A stretch of 64,000 bases of DNA, taken from the NCBI GenBank assembly GCA_020635275.1, contig JACKAA010000004.1, positions 548,079-612,078 of the forward strand, read 5' to 3'. The notes below the pieces were generated by a model, which had not been told where the DNA came from, ran no database searches, and saw only the letters and a program-made list of their open reading frames with translations. Below, in pieces: positions 16,719 through 25,315 of the stretch (position 1 is the stretch's first letter; the number at the start of each line of letters is the position of its first letter). Source of the stretch: Ignavibacteriales bacterium. Its GTDB lineage: Bacteria > Bacteroidota > Ignavibacteria > Ignavibacteriales > Melioribacteraceae. The position numbers and the translations under genes are program-made.

Positions 16719-17111
16719 TTATCCTAAAAATGCATCAGCTTCAATTTCGACTAAAATTTCTGGTGAAATTAATTTATTTACTTCAACCATTGTTGCTGCT
16801 GGTTTAATATCAATAAAATATTTTGATAAAGCTTTTCCAATAATTTCCCAATTGTTTATATCAACAACATAAATTCTAATTCTAACTATATCCTTAAGTG
16901 CAGCACCCGCTTTTTCTAATGCTGAGCTGATATTTTTTATAATATGAATTGTTTGTTCATATGGATCATTTAATCCTACAATTTTACCATTATTATCAGT
17001 TGCCGTTGTTCCGGAAATAAAAATTTGATTGCCGAATTTAACAGCTCTTGAATAACCAACAATATCTTCCCAAGGAGAGTTTCCTGATATATTTTCTCTT
17101 GAATTACTCAC
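16719..17111 (-). CDS. RidA/YjgF family reactive-intermediate deaminase
   Basis: A protein of about 130 residues of the Rid family, which hydrolyses reactive enamine/imine intermediates or acts on related substrates. Seen: VGYSRAVKFGNQIFISGTTATDNNGKIV near the N-terminus, DPYEQTIHIIKNISSALEKAGA and the conserved Arg in DIVRIRIYVVDI. The C-terminus has PAATMVEVNKLISPEILVEIEADAF, matching the family. I prefer the GTG at 17111, which has GGAAAGG nine bases upstream; a TTG at 17129 is also in frame. Either start overlaps the end of the upstream DCC gene, implying coupling. It is nearer the RutC/other Rid subfamilies than classic RidA; exact substrate unknown. Confidence 0.87.
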   Translation of the reverse strand: MSNSRENISGNSPWEDIVGYSRAVKFGNQIFISGTTATDNNGKIVGLNDPYEQTIHIIKNISSALEKAGAALKDIVRIRIYVVDINNWEIIGKALSKYFIDIKPAATMVEVNKLISPEILVEIEADAFLG

Positions 17112-17490
17112 TTCCTTCAACCTTTCCAAATATTAAATGTCTATTTTTTGAAATAATATTATATGCCCAATTTCTTATAGGTCTAGGTACAATTTTAAAT
17201 ATTTTGATAACACTCCATTTCAATGGTAAGTCATCAACAATGTGGAATAATGCATCTGTTTTTGTATAAATATTATTTTCTTTAATTAAAACAATTGTCT
17301 CTTCCGGTAAATTTCCAAGATTAAATTGGTCAGTTAATTCTTTTCCTTCGTTTGTTTGGGATGCTACAAATTTATATTCTCGGAATCTCAATCTTTTGTG
17401 CAGAAAATATACTGCTGAATTACAAAGTAAACAGACGCCATCAAAAATTATTATTTTATATTTGTTGTTATCAGTTTGCATATTTTGCAA
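17104..17490 (-). CDS. DCC family thiol-disulfide oxidoreductase (DUF393)
   Basis: A 128-residue protein with the family signature DGVCLLCN near the N-terminus (the DxxCxxC that names the family). RFREYKFVASQTNEGKEL and a C-terminal NWAYNIISKNRH segment follow. Members have a thioredoxin-like fold and are predicted disulfide oxidoreductases. Cytosolic; no signal peptide. Its stop overlaps the start of the RidA gene, and the lipoprotein gene upstream ends ten bases before its ATG, so these minus-strand genes form one unit. Confidence 0.88.
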   Translation of the reverse strand: MQNMQTDNNKYKIIIFDGVCLLCNSAVYFLHKRLRFREYKFVASQTNEGKELTDQFNLGNLPEETIVLIKENNIYTKTDALFHIVDDLPLKWSVIKIFKIVPRPIRNWAYNIISKNRHLIFGKVEGSE

Positions 17491-17500
17491 AATAACGATA

Positions 17501-17935
17501 TTAATAATAAATAATATGAGTTTTGTTTAGATTCGCAATTCCTAAAGAGTCTTTTCTTACTTCAGCTTCGGTATAATCTATTTCAATTTGGCTATAATTT
17601 GAACCAGCGTAATTATCACAAGCTGCTCCAAGAATTATTTTATCTTTTTCACTATTTAGAATAAATGATAGTTCTTTTACACCCCAGCCATTTGGGCACG
17701 ATGTTGTATCGCTCTGTTCAAAATCAATTTTAGTATTATTTTCTTTCAATTTGTAACTAGTAAAATATATTTTTGTTAAGGGAACAGAATATAATTTATA
17801 TTCAGCGTCCAGAATTTTTACCTCAAATCTAATATTTACCTCTAAATTATTTTTCTCGGTTGTTACTGGATTGTCATTGCATGACGAGAAAATAATAAAA
17901 GTAAATAAAAATACGATTGAAAATTTTGATTTCAT
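17501..17935 (-). CDS. Hypothetical lipoprotein
   Basis: A protein of 144 residues from the ATG at 17935. An in-frame ATG 45 bases further upstream gives a longer form, but it would overlap the small cysteine protein and bury the signal peptide. From the chosen start there is a clear lipoprotein signal (KSKFSIVFLFTFIIFSSC, lipobox Cys). The mature part has VNIRFEVKILDAEYKLYSV, beta-sandwich-like. A conserved-looking Cys pair (SCPNG and GAACD) could form a disulfide in the periplasm. Family not recognised. Confidence 0.72.
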   Translation of the reverse strand: MKSKFSIVFLFTFIIFSSCNDNPVTTEKNNLEVNIRFEVKILDAEYKLYSVPLTKIYFTSYKLKENNTKIDFEQSDTTSCPNGWGVKELSFILNSEKDKIILGAACDNYAGSNYSQIEIDYTEAEVRKDSLGIANLNKTHIIYY

Positions 17936-17948
17936 AAAATGGATGAAA

Positions 17949-18119
17949 TTAAATTTTTGATGGTTTACAAAGAAAGTCATTTTTGGAGCTGACTCTTAAA
18001 CATTTTTTACATATAAATTTAGGATCCTTAACAAGTTTACGAATATCTTTTTCATATTTATCAAGATCACTTTTAGTGAATTCACAAATTGTTTTCTTTA
18101 ATTTATAAAAATCTTTCAT
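17949..18119 (-). CDS. Small cysteine-containing protein (56 residues), putative zinc-binding
   Basis: A short frame of 56 residues beginning MKDFYKLKKTICEF and ending LCKPSKI. It carries C12, then C37-x2-C40 (FICKKCLRVS) and C51 (FLCKPSKI), a spacing suggesting metal binding. The N-terminal part is charged and helical (KSDLDKYEKDIRKLVKDP). It ends 13 bases before the lipoprotein start and is on the same strand. I recall similar tails (CKKCGR...LCKP) in small proteins of other anaerobes, but could not search for this. Function unknown. The cysteine pattern and tidy spacing make a real gene likely. Confidence 0.65.
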   Translation of the reverse strand: MKDFYKLKKTICEFTKSDLDKYEKDIRKLVKDPKFICKKCLRVSSKNDFLCKPSKI

Positions 18120-18353
18120 TAAGTAATTCTTTCAAATTCTTTCTATTAAAATAACAAGAAATTCTAAAATTGTTTATGTTCAAGTGATTTTAACATCCCT
18201 CTAAATTGATTTTATTTGCTAAAATTTTGCATTTCATAGAATAATTTATTATTTAGTTCAAAATATTTACTAATTCAAAATATTATTCAATTTATAAATG
18301 TATCAAATAACAAATGATTTAATAAAAGAAGTTGTGTTTAAAATTGAGGAAAA

Positions 18354-20537
18354 ATGATGAGTGAAAGAAAAAGAGGTTTATATGTTCAACTTTATAATAT
18401 TCATGGATTACTTAAAAGTAAAGATTTAGAATTAGGCAGAGATATTGATACAGGTGGTCAGACAAAATACGTTTTAGAGTTTGCTAAATCATTAAGTGAA
18501 TGGGACAGCATTGAAAAAATAGAAATTATGACTAGATATATTGCTGATAAGTCTGTTTCAGAAATATATTCTCAGAAAATTGAAAAAGTAAATGATAAAG
18601 TTGATATTATTAGAATTAGATGCGGCGGCACAAAATACATAAGAAAAGAGATGCTTTGGGATTACTTGGAAGAATTTGTTGATAAAACAATAAAGTATCT
18701 AAAAACTCAAGAGAGACTTCCAGATTTGATTCATAGTCATTATGCTGATGCTGGTTATGTCTGCACACAACTAACAAGATTTTTTGGAATTCCATTCATT
18801 CATACCGGCCATTCATTAGGAAGACCTAAAAAAGATTCTCTTTTAAATAATAATTTTAGTATTGAAGAAATTGAAAAGCGATATAATATTTCAAAAAGAA
18901 TAAAAGCAGAAGAACTAACAATTTTCTATGCTGATAAAATAATTACTAGTACAAATGCAGAAATAAAAAATCAATATGGAATTTATGAAAATTTCAGTGA
19001 AGAGAAATTTAGCGTAATTCCTCCGAGTATATCTTTAGAAAAGTTTTATGCATTTAATCTTAAGCGCGAATGGACTCCAGATGAAAAGGTAATTCGCTTT
19101 AGTCTGCAAGAAGAACTTTGGCGATTTTTTACAAATTTAAATAAACCAATAATTCTTGCACTTTGCAGACCAGAAAAAGTAAAAAATATTGGCGGATTAA
19201 TTCAGGCTTATGGCGAAAGTAAAGAACTTCAGGAAAAAGCCAATTTGGCAATCTATGCCGGAATTAGAAAAGATATAAAAGAAATGCCGGACTTGGCAAG
19301 AGAAGTATTGACAGATATGTTGCTTTTGATGGATAAATATAACCTATACGGAAAAATGGCAATTCCAAAGACAAATTTTGAAAATGAAATTCCAGAACTT
19401 TATAGACTTGCAGCAGAATCATCAGGTGTTTTTGTTAATAGTGCTTTCACAGAAAATTTTGGTATAACTCTTATTGAATCTGCTGCAAGTGGTTTGCCAA
19501 TTGTTGCAACAGACGATGGTGGGCCGAGAGATATTGTTAAAAATTTAAATAATGGAATTTTAGTTGACGTTAAAGAGCCTAAAAATATTTCAGATGCAAT
19601 TTTGAAAATACTGGATGATAATAATTTGTGGAAAAAGTATTCACAAAATGGTGTTAGTACTGTTGAAAAATATTATTCATGGAAAGCACATACAAATATG
19701 TATTTAGAATTTGTAAATAACATTTTTGAGAAAAGAAAAATAGTACCAAAAACATTTATTGAAACCGGGAGGAAATTTTTGAATTACAAAAAGTTAATTA
19801 TTTTAGATATTGATGAAACAATTACCGGAAATGAAAAAGCAATTGAATCGCTTAAAAATCTTCTAATTAATAAAAGTGCAAATATTGGTTTTGGAGTTGC
19901 AACTGGCAGAACTATTGAATCAGCAATTAAAATTCTAAAAGAAATAAAATTCGTTATGCCCGATGTTATCATTTCTTCGGTTGGATCAGAAATCTATTAT
20001 AAAAGTGGTGATGAATATGAATATTCAACCAGCTGGGCGGCCCATATTCAAAGTTCGTGGAAACCAAGAAAAATTAGAGAACTGCTAGATAGATTGTCTT
20101 TCTTAGAATTACAACCAAAGGAAAATCAAAGAGAATTTAAAGTAAGTTATAATCTTATTGGTAAAAAAGATGATATTAAAAAAGCAGTAGATCTAATAAG
20201 AGTAAATAAAATTAAAACAAATTTAATTATTAGTCATGATGTTTATATTGATTTACTTCCATTTAGAGCAAGTAAAGGTAGAGCCATAAGATACTTGAGT
20301 TACAGATGGAATATTCCTTTAGATTCCATACTTGTCGGAGGCGATTCAGGAAACGATGAAGATATGTTAACTGGAGAATTATTAGGAGTTGTAGTTGGAA
20401 ATCATACTAAAGAGTTAGATAAATTAAAAGGAAGAAGACGTATATACTTTGCTGAAAATAAAAATGCTGCCGGCATTATTGAAGGTATTGAATATTACAA
20501 ATTTATGGAAAATAAAGAAAGGTTGGATAATGAATAA
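18354..20537 (+). CDS. sps: Sucrose-phosphate synthase with fused sucrose-phosphatase domain
   Basis: A 727-residue bidomain enzyme. Residues about 1-460 are a GT-B glycosyltransferase (GT4) of the sucrose-phosphate synthase type: DTGGQTKYVLEFAKSL, HSHYADAGYV, GHSLGRPK, and the nucleotide-sugar site SAFTENFGITLIESAASGLP. It should make sucrose-6-phosphate from a nucleotide-glucose and fructose-6-phosphate. Residues about 478-720 are a HAD phosphatase with motif I DIDETITG (D485, D487), RASKGRAIRYL and GGDSGNDEDML. Both nucleophile and metal residues are intact, so it may also release sucrose. Two tandem ATGs follow GAGG; either could start. It overlaps the sucrose synthase gene by eight bases. 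Confidence 0.92.
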   Translation: MMSERKRGLYVQLYNIHGLLKSKDLELGRDIDTGGQTKYVLEFAKSLSEWDSIEKIEIMTRYIADKSVSEIYSQKIEKVNDKVDIIRIRCGGTKYIRKEMLWDYLEEFVDKTIKYLKTQERLPDLIHSHYADAGYVCTQLTRFFGIPFIHTGHSLGRPKKDSLLNNNFSIEEIEKRYNISKRIKAEELTIFYADKIITSTNAEIKNQYGIYENFSEEKFSVIPPSISLEKFYAFNLKREWTPDEKVIRFSLQEELWRFFTNLNKPIILALCRPEKVKNIGGLIQAYGESKELQEKANLAIYAGIRKDIKEMPDLAREVLTDMLLLMDKYNLYGKMAIPKTNFENEIPELYRLAAESSGVFVNSAFTENFGITLIESAASGLPIVATDDGGPRDIVKNLNNGILVDVKEPKNISDAILKILDDNNLWKKYSQNGVSTVEKYYSWKAHTNMYLEFVNNIFEKRKIVPKTFIETGRKFLNYKKLIILDIDETITGNEKAIESLKNLLINKSANIGFGVATGRTIESAIKILKEIKFVMPDVIISSVGSEIYYKSGDEYEYSTSWAAHIQSSWKPRKIRELLDRLSFLELQPKENQREFKVSYNLIGKKDDIKKAVDLIRVNKIKTNLIISHDVYIDLLPFRASKGRAIRYLSYRWNIPLDSILVGGDSGNDEDMLTGELLGVVVGNHTKELDKLKGRRRIYFAENKNAAGIIEGIEYYKFMENKERLDNE

Positions 20538-22917
20538 TATTCTCAAAATTGTGGAAAACAATAAAACTGATTTTTTTAATTTCATTAATTTTTTAATTAA
20601 GCAGGATAAGAGATTACTAATTGTTGGTGAGGTTGAAGAAAATTATAGGAAATACAAATTAGAGAACAAAGAATTAAACAGTGAAGTAGAAACAATAATT
20701 AAATTAATGCAGGAAATAATATTTTTAAATAGTTTAATTTTTATTGATTTTAGAGTCAGAATTGGACATTCAGAGTTTTATTATATTAATATTGATGACC
20801 AGATTATCACCAAAATACCGATTAAAGAATATCTAATTGCTAAGGAAAATTTTGTTGATTCTTCAATCAACGATAATATAGTAACTCTAAATTTCAAACC
20901 ATTTTATGAAAATTATCCATCAGTTAGAGACGATAAAAGTATTGGCGCCGGAGTAGAATATTTAAATAAATTTTTATCCAGCAAAATGTTTAATGATATT
21001 GACAAATGGAAAGAAGTATTATTCAATTTTGTTAAACTACACAAATTTAATAACGAGCAATTAATTTTAAATGATCGAATAAAATCATCCGATCAACTGA
21101 TAGAAAAAATAAAAATTGTCTTAAAAAAATTAGAAGAAAAAGAAGACACCGTACAATTCAACGAAATCAAACATAATCTTCAAGAAGAAGGTTTTGAAAG
21201 AGGTTTAGGTAAGGATGTAAAATCTCTTAAAGAAAATCTTAAAATATTTGATACTTTATTAAATTCTCCTGATCACATTACTTTAAAAGAATTTATAACA
21301 AAAATACCAATGATATTTAATATCGCAGTCATTAGTCCACATGGATATTTTGCTCAGCAAAATGTTTTAGGACTTCCGGATAGCGGCGGGCAAATTGTTT
21401 ATTTATTGGATATGGTAAAAGAGTTAGAAAAAACTCTAATAGAAATGTTAAGTGAATCAGGATTAAATATTTTACCAAAAATAATTATTCTTACGCGATT
21501 AATACCAAATGCCGGAAATACAAAATGTAATCAAAGATTAGAAAAAGTTAACAACACAAAAAACACATGGATTTTAAGAGTTCCTTTTAGAACACATAAT
21601 GAAAAAGTTACAGACAATTGGATTTCAAGATTTGAAATATGGCCTTATTTAGAGGATTTTGCTGAAGATTCATTTATTGAATTAAAAGCAGAATTTAATG
21701 GTAATCCTGATCTTATAATTGGAAATTATTCGGACGGTAATCTTGTTTCATATTTATTATCAAAGAAGTTTAATGTAACTCAATGCTGTATTGCACATGC
21801 GTTAGAAAAAAGTAAATATTTATTTAGTGATTTATATTGGAAACAAATGGAAGATCATTATCATTTTTCAATGCAAATTACAGCCGATTTAATTGCAATG
21901 AACTCATCAAATTTTCAAATTACTTCTACGTATCAGGAAATTGCCGGTACTGAACACACGGTTGGGCAATATGAAACCCATAAACATTTTACACTTCCGG
22001 GATTATATAGAGTAGAAAACGGAGTTGATTTATACAATGTAAAATTTAATATAATTTCACCGGGAGTGAATGAAAGAATATTCTTTCCATACACAAAGAA
22101 TAATAAGCGAAATCCCAAAATAAAAAATTACTTAACTCAACTTGTATTTGAAAATTTAGAAGACAATGAAGTATATGGTAAATTGGAAAATCCAAACTTA
22201 ACACCAATATTTTCAATGGCAAGGCTGGATAAAAATAAAAATCTAACTTCACTTGTTGAATGGTTTGGTAAATCAGAAAAACTTAGAGAAAAAAGTAATT
22301 TAATAATTGTTGCGGGTAAAATTGATTTAAATCAGTCTTCAGATAAAGAAGAAATTGAAGAAATTAAAAAAATGTGGAACTTAATTAATGAATTTAATCT
22401 GCATAATAAAATTAGATGGATTGGAAAATTATTTAGAAAAAATGATGCTGGTGAACTTTATAGAGTAATTGCTGATAAAAAGGGAATATTTGTTCAGCCC
22501 GGACTTTTTGAAGGATTTGGATTAACCGTCCTCGAAGCAATGATTTCTGGTGTGCCTGTTGCCGCAACAAAATATGGCGGTCCCTTAGAAATAATTCAAA
22601 ATAATATAAATGGCTTTCATATTGATCCAATAAATATTGAAGAAAGTATAAAAACTCTTGAAGATATTGTTCAGAAGTTTAGTGAAGATTATGATTCGTG
22701 GTCAAAATTTTCACAGAACAGTATTAAAAGAGTAAATGAAGCTTATAATTGGAAATTGTATTCAACAAAATTACTTTCGCTTGCAAAAATATATGGATTC
22801 TGGCGTTATCTTACTGATTTAGATATGAAAGATATGGAAGCTTATTTAGATATAGTTTATCATTTATTATTTAAACCGCGTGCAGACGACTTATTAGAAA
22901 AGCATAATAAAATCTAA
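20530..22917 (+). CDS. sus: Sucrose synthase
   Basis: A protein of 795 residues from the ATG at 20530 (MNNILKIVEN). A longer in-frame reading overlaps the preceding gene and lacks family resemblance. Sucrose synthases interconvert sucrose plus NDP with fructose plus NDP-glucose. Seen: an N-terminal regulatory region of about 260 residues, then SPHGYFAQQNVLGLPDSGG (the family hallmark start of the GT-B domain), TADLIAMNSSNFQITSTYQE, and the C-terminal EGFGLTVLEAMISGVPVAATKYGGP (E-x7-E motif). Length matches plant and bacterial enzymes (about 800). Translational coupling to SPS through ATGAATAA indicates a dedicated sucrose operon. Confidence 0.94.
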   Translation: MNNILKIVENNKTDFFNFINFLIKQDKRLLIVGEVEENYRKYKLENKELNSEVETIIKLMQEIIFLNSLIFIDFRVRIGHSEFYYINIDDQIITKIPIKEYLIAKENFVDSSINDNIVTLNFKPFYENYPSVRDDKSIGAGVEYLNKFLSSKMFNDIDKWKEVLFNFVKLHKFNNEQLILNDRIKSSDQLIEKIKIVLKKLEEKEDTVQFNEIKHNLQEEGFERGLGKDVKSLKENLKIFDTLLNSPDHITLKEFITKIPMIFNIAVISPHGYFAQQNVLGLPDSGGQIVYLLDMVKELEKTLIEMLSESGLNILPKIIILTRLIPNAGNTKCNQRLEKVNNTKNTWILRVPFRTHNEKVTDNWISRFEIWPYLEDFAEDSFIELKAEFNGNPDLIIGNYSDGNLVSYLLSKKFNVTQCCIAHALEKSKYLFSDLYWKQMEDHYHFSMQITADLIAMNSSNFQITSTYQEIAGTEHTVGQYETHKHFTLPGLYRVENGVDLYNVKFNIISPGVNERIFFPYTKNNKRNPKIKNYLTQLVFENLEDNEVYGKLENPNLTPIFSMARLDKNKNLTSLVEWFGKSEKLREKSNLIIVAGKIDLNQSSDKEEIEEIKKMWNLINEFNLHNKIRWIGKLFRKNDAGELYRVIADKKGIFVQPGLFEGFGLTVLEAMISGVPVAATKYGGPLEIIQNNINGFHIDPINIEESIKTLEDIVQKFSEDYDSWSKFSQNSIKRVNEAYNWKLYSTKLLSLAKIYGFWRYLTDLDMKDMEAYLDIVYHLLFKPRADDLLEKHNKI

Positions 22918-22924
22918 ATAATAA

Positions 22925-23998
22925 TTATTTGGCAGAATTATACTTTTCATATATATATTCAATATAAGGCACAAAGCTGTTTAGGACATTTCCATAGGAA
23001 ATGTTCTTAAGATTATCATTATCGGTTACAGCAAAATCAAAATCAGAATTGTACGGAACATTAATCATTTCAGCAGTTTTGTGTTGAACAAAAAGACAAA
23101 ATACCGGTATTTTAAAAGCGGCAGCAAGCTGAACAATATATGAATCGGGGGAAAATATTAAATTAACATTTTTTAAAAGTGCTGCAAACTCATCAAATTC
23201 TGTATCGTAATAAATAAGTGTTTTTCCATCTGAGATCTTTTCTGCATTTTCTATATCATCAATTGAAGCACAGACAATAATGTTTGCATTAAAATTCTTT
23301 AAATATTTTAGAAGATTTTTGTAATTGTTAATTCCCCAAAATCCAAGCTCAGCAGAATTAGAAATATTTACTGCAATTGTAAATTTATGTAAGAGGTCAT
23401 GTTTTATAAAATATTCTTCAATTAAAGTTTCAGATGTTTTTGTTGGCTGATAAAAAATGTTCAATTCCGATTTATTAAATTCTTTATTAAATGCTTCTGT
23501 GATACTTAATAATCGGTCAACAATGTGTATTCTATTATGATTAAGTATTGGTAAAATGTGAGTTAATAATTGGTGATCTTCTTTTTCAAATCCAATTTTA
23601 TATTTCGCTTTAATTAATCCCAAAAATAATGCTGCATCAACATTTTGCTTTTCATGAGGATTAATAATTATATCAATTTTGTTTTTTGATATCGGTAAAA
23701 AAGTTTTAACAATGCCAATATTTTTGTTATAAAGACTATATTTATTTATCAACAAATTGTTATTAAAAACAGATTGATTGTTTACATTTCCTAAGACTGT
23801 AATTTCACAATTAAAAGAATCATTTAAAACTTTTAATAATGGAGTTAATGCAAGAGATGTCTTCAGATCTTCAAAAATGATAATTAAGACTTTTAATTTA
23901 TTCGCTATATTGATTTTACTTTTGTTTGGTTTTTTGTGAAAAAGAAAATAGAATAAATTGAGAAGTAAATTATTAATATGTTGCTTAATATTTTTCAA
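22925..23998 (-). CDS. Glycosyltransferase family 9 (heptosyltransferase-like)
   Basis: A 357-residue GT-B protein resembling LPS heptosyltransferases. Seen: the N-terminal beta-strand region KVLIIIFEDLKTSLALTPLL, KYKIGFEKEDHQLLTH, HIVDRLLSI, and the C-terminal LIFSPDSYIVQLAAAFKIPVFCLF, equivalent to the D(T/S)...H/QLAAA...PV(V/F) nucleotide-sugar site. Likely transfers a sugar in lipopolysaccharide or another surface glycan. It is the last gene of a minus-strand run and converges with sucrose synthase, with only seven bases between the stops. N-terminal hydrophobic residues (about 9-18) may associate it with the membrane. Confidence 0.85.
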   Translation of the reverse strand: MKNIKQHINNLLLNLFYFLFHKKPNKSKINIANKLKVLIIIFEDLKTSLALTPLLKVLNDSFNCEITVLGNVNNQSVFNNNLLINKYSLYNKNIGIVKTFLPISKNKIDIIINPHEKQNVDAALFLGLIKAKYKIGFEKEDHQLLTHILPILNHNRIHIVDRLLSITEAFNKEFNKSELNIFYQPTKTSETLIEEYFIKHDLLHKFTIAVNISNSAELGFWGINNYKNLLKYLKNFNANIIVCASIDDIENAEKISDGKTLIYYDTEFDEFAALLKNVNLIFSPDSYIVQLAAAFKIPVFCLFVQHKTAEMINVPYNSDFDFAVTDNDNLKNISYGNVLNSFVPYIEYIYEKYNSAK

Positions 23999-24011
23999 AT
24001 CTCAAATCAAA

Positions 24012-24455
24012 TTATCTTTTAATATAAGTTAAGACTTGTTTTGGGAATTTTATACTTAAGTAACCAACAATCATTAACGAAAAATTTTCTATTAGTTTTA
24101 GTATTCCCACTTTTTGTCCGTCGAATGTTCCTTGACAACCGCAATCTATATCTAAATTTCTTGCGATTGCTGAAATTATAGCAACAGTAAAAATTAAGAG
24201 AAGGGTAGTAATAATTAATGAATTTTCTTTAATATATAATCCAATTAGAAGAAGTGCTCCGGCAACAAGTTCAATCCAAGGAATAACAATCGCGATTATG
24301 TTAATAGTTTCAATCGGTAAAATTTTATAGTTTTCAATAGAAACAGCAAAAGCTTCAAGATTATTAATTTTATCTAATCCGCTTAAAATAAAAACCAGAG
24401 CTAAATAAATTCTTGTAATAGCTATTAAATAATTTATTATTTGTTTCTTATTCAT
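24012..24455 (-). CDS. DoxX/MauE-type redox-associated membrane protein
   Basis: A 147-residue protein with four hydrophobic helices (near 7-25, 47-68, 76-96 and 120-138). Family marks are the VFILSGLDKINN start, the AVSIENYKILP loop and DCGCQGTFDGQKVG, with a Cys pair of the MauE/DoxX group between helices 3 and 4. Such proteins are associated with periplasmic thiol redox or methylamine utilisation maturation; the exact role is unknown. Coupled to the rhodanese gene by an eight-base overlap (ATGAATAA), which suggests a shared sulfur or thiol function. Confidence 0.85.
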   Translation of the reverse strand: MNKKQIINYLIAITRIYLALVFILSGLDKINNLEAFAVSIENYKILPIETINIIAIVIPWIELVAGALLLIGLYIKENSLIITTLLLIFTVAIISAIARNLDIDCGCQGTFDGQKVGILKLIENFSLMIVGYLSIKFPKQVLTYIKR

Positions 24456-24948
24456 TCAATTTTCCTTTCTCAATAGGAAGTTCTGCTGTTAACCACGAAT
24501 TAAAACCATCTAAAAACACATAAGTATTTTTGAATCCTAAAGAAATTAATTTTTGAGCTAATCTTTTGCTTAAGTCACAATCATCACCATCACAATAAAC
24601 TATCAATAATTCTTCTTTATTTAATTTCACGAGATATTTATTTGAGGGATCAAAACTAAATTCCGGAATATTTATTGCGCCTATAATATGATTGTCAGAA
24701 TATTCCCATTGATCTCTAGCATCAATAAATGTTGCAGAATTATCATTGAATATTTCAACAGCTTGTGATAAATCAATTCCTCTTAGTTGATTAGAATCTC
24801 CGTTTTCTTCACTAATAGAAACTGATTTTACTAATATTGGTTTTCGTATAAAATCAATTCCATCTGATGAAAAAAAATTGTAAATGAAACCTAAAAATGT
24901 TGAAGACATTAAAATTGCTAAAATTACTTTAAAGTTTGTTTTATTCAT
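24448..24948 (-). CDS. Membrane-anchored rhodanese-like protein
   Basis: A protein of 166 residues from the ATG at 24948; a GTG two codons earlier is also possible. One N-terminal helix (about 6-22) anchors it, and a rhodanese domain spans about 50-160: FIDARDQWEYSDNHIIGAINIP, VYCDGDDCDLSKRLAQKL and GFKNTYVFLDGFNSWL. The active-site loop starts with Cys (YCDGDDCD), so sulfur transfer or thiol chemistry is possible. Probably exported with the domain in the periplasm. Overlaps both neighbours by eight bases each, so translation is likely coupled with the unknown gene upstream and DoxX downstream. Confidence 0.88.
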   Translation of the reverse strand: MNKTNFKVILAILMSSTFLGFIYNFFSSDGIDFIRKPILVKSVSISEENGDSNQLRGIDLSQAVEIFNDNSATFIDARDQWEYSDNHIIGAINIPEFSFDPSNKYLVKLNKEELLIVYCDGDDCDLSKRLAQKLISLGFKNTYVFLDGFNSWLTAELPIEKGKLNE

Positions 24949-25315
24949 TCTCACTCTTATACTTTGTGAACTCTTTTAAACAAAAATTTATAATAGTCTC
25001 TGAATAATTTAACGCAGCGTTTCCACTTAATTCATCATTATTAACTTTTATACTTAAATTGTTTGCTGCATCTCTTACAGAATTTGGAACCGAATCATCA
25101 TTAACAATTGCCTTTAGATGATTAATAAAACTTTTTCCATAATTATCTTTATTCGAAAAAGTCAAAAAACCATCAAGATAAAATCCACATGCTCTTCTTG
25201 CTAACGTTCTTATTTTTCCATCATAAAATTTATTAATATTTTGCTTGGCCTTTAAAAATTCTTTTTCGCCTTGTGCAAATAGAATATTAGTTTTATTTAA
25301 AATATCTTTATTCAT
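24941..25315 (-). CDS. Hypothetical helical protein
   Basis: A protein of 124 residues from the ATG at 25315; a TTG one codon earlier is alternative. Family not recognised. It looks almost all helical with a basic central part (KFYDGKIRTLARRACGFYLDGFL) and no signal peptide or membrane segment. The first half loosely resembles HEPN-like four-helix proteins, but I see no RxxxxH catalytic motif, so I do not assign that. It overlaps the RqcH-like gene upstream and the rhodanese gene downstream by eight bases each, which supports a real coding gene in this operon. Confidence 0.72.
   Translation of the reverse strand: MNKDILNKTNILFAQGEKEFLKAKQNINKFYDGKIRTLARRACGFYLDGFLTFSNKDNYGKSFINHLKAIVNDDSVPNSVRDAANNLSIKVNNDELSGNAALNYSETIINFCLKEFTKYKSENE

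Noticed and set aside
24941..25315. HEPN toxin
   Set aside because: The helical pattern is suggestive, but no RxxxxH motif or adjacent MNT antitoxin is seen.
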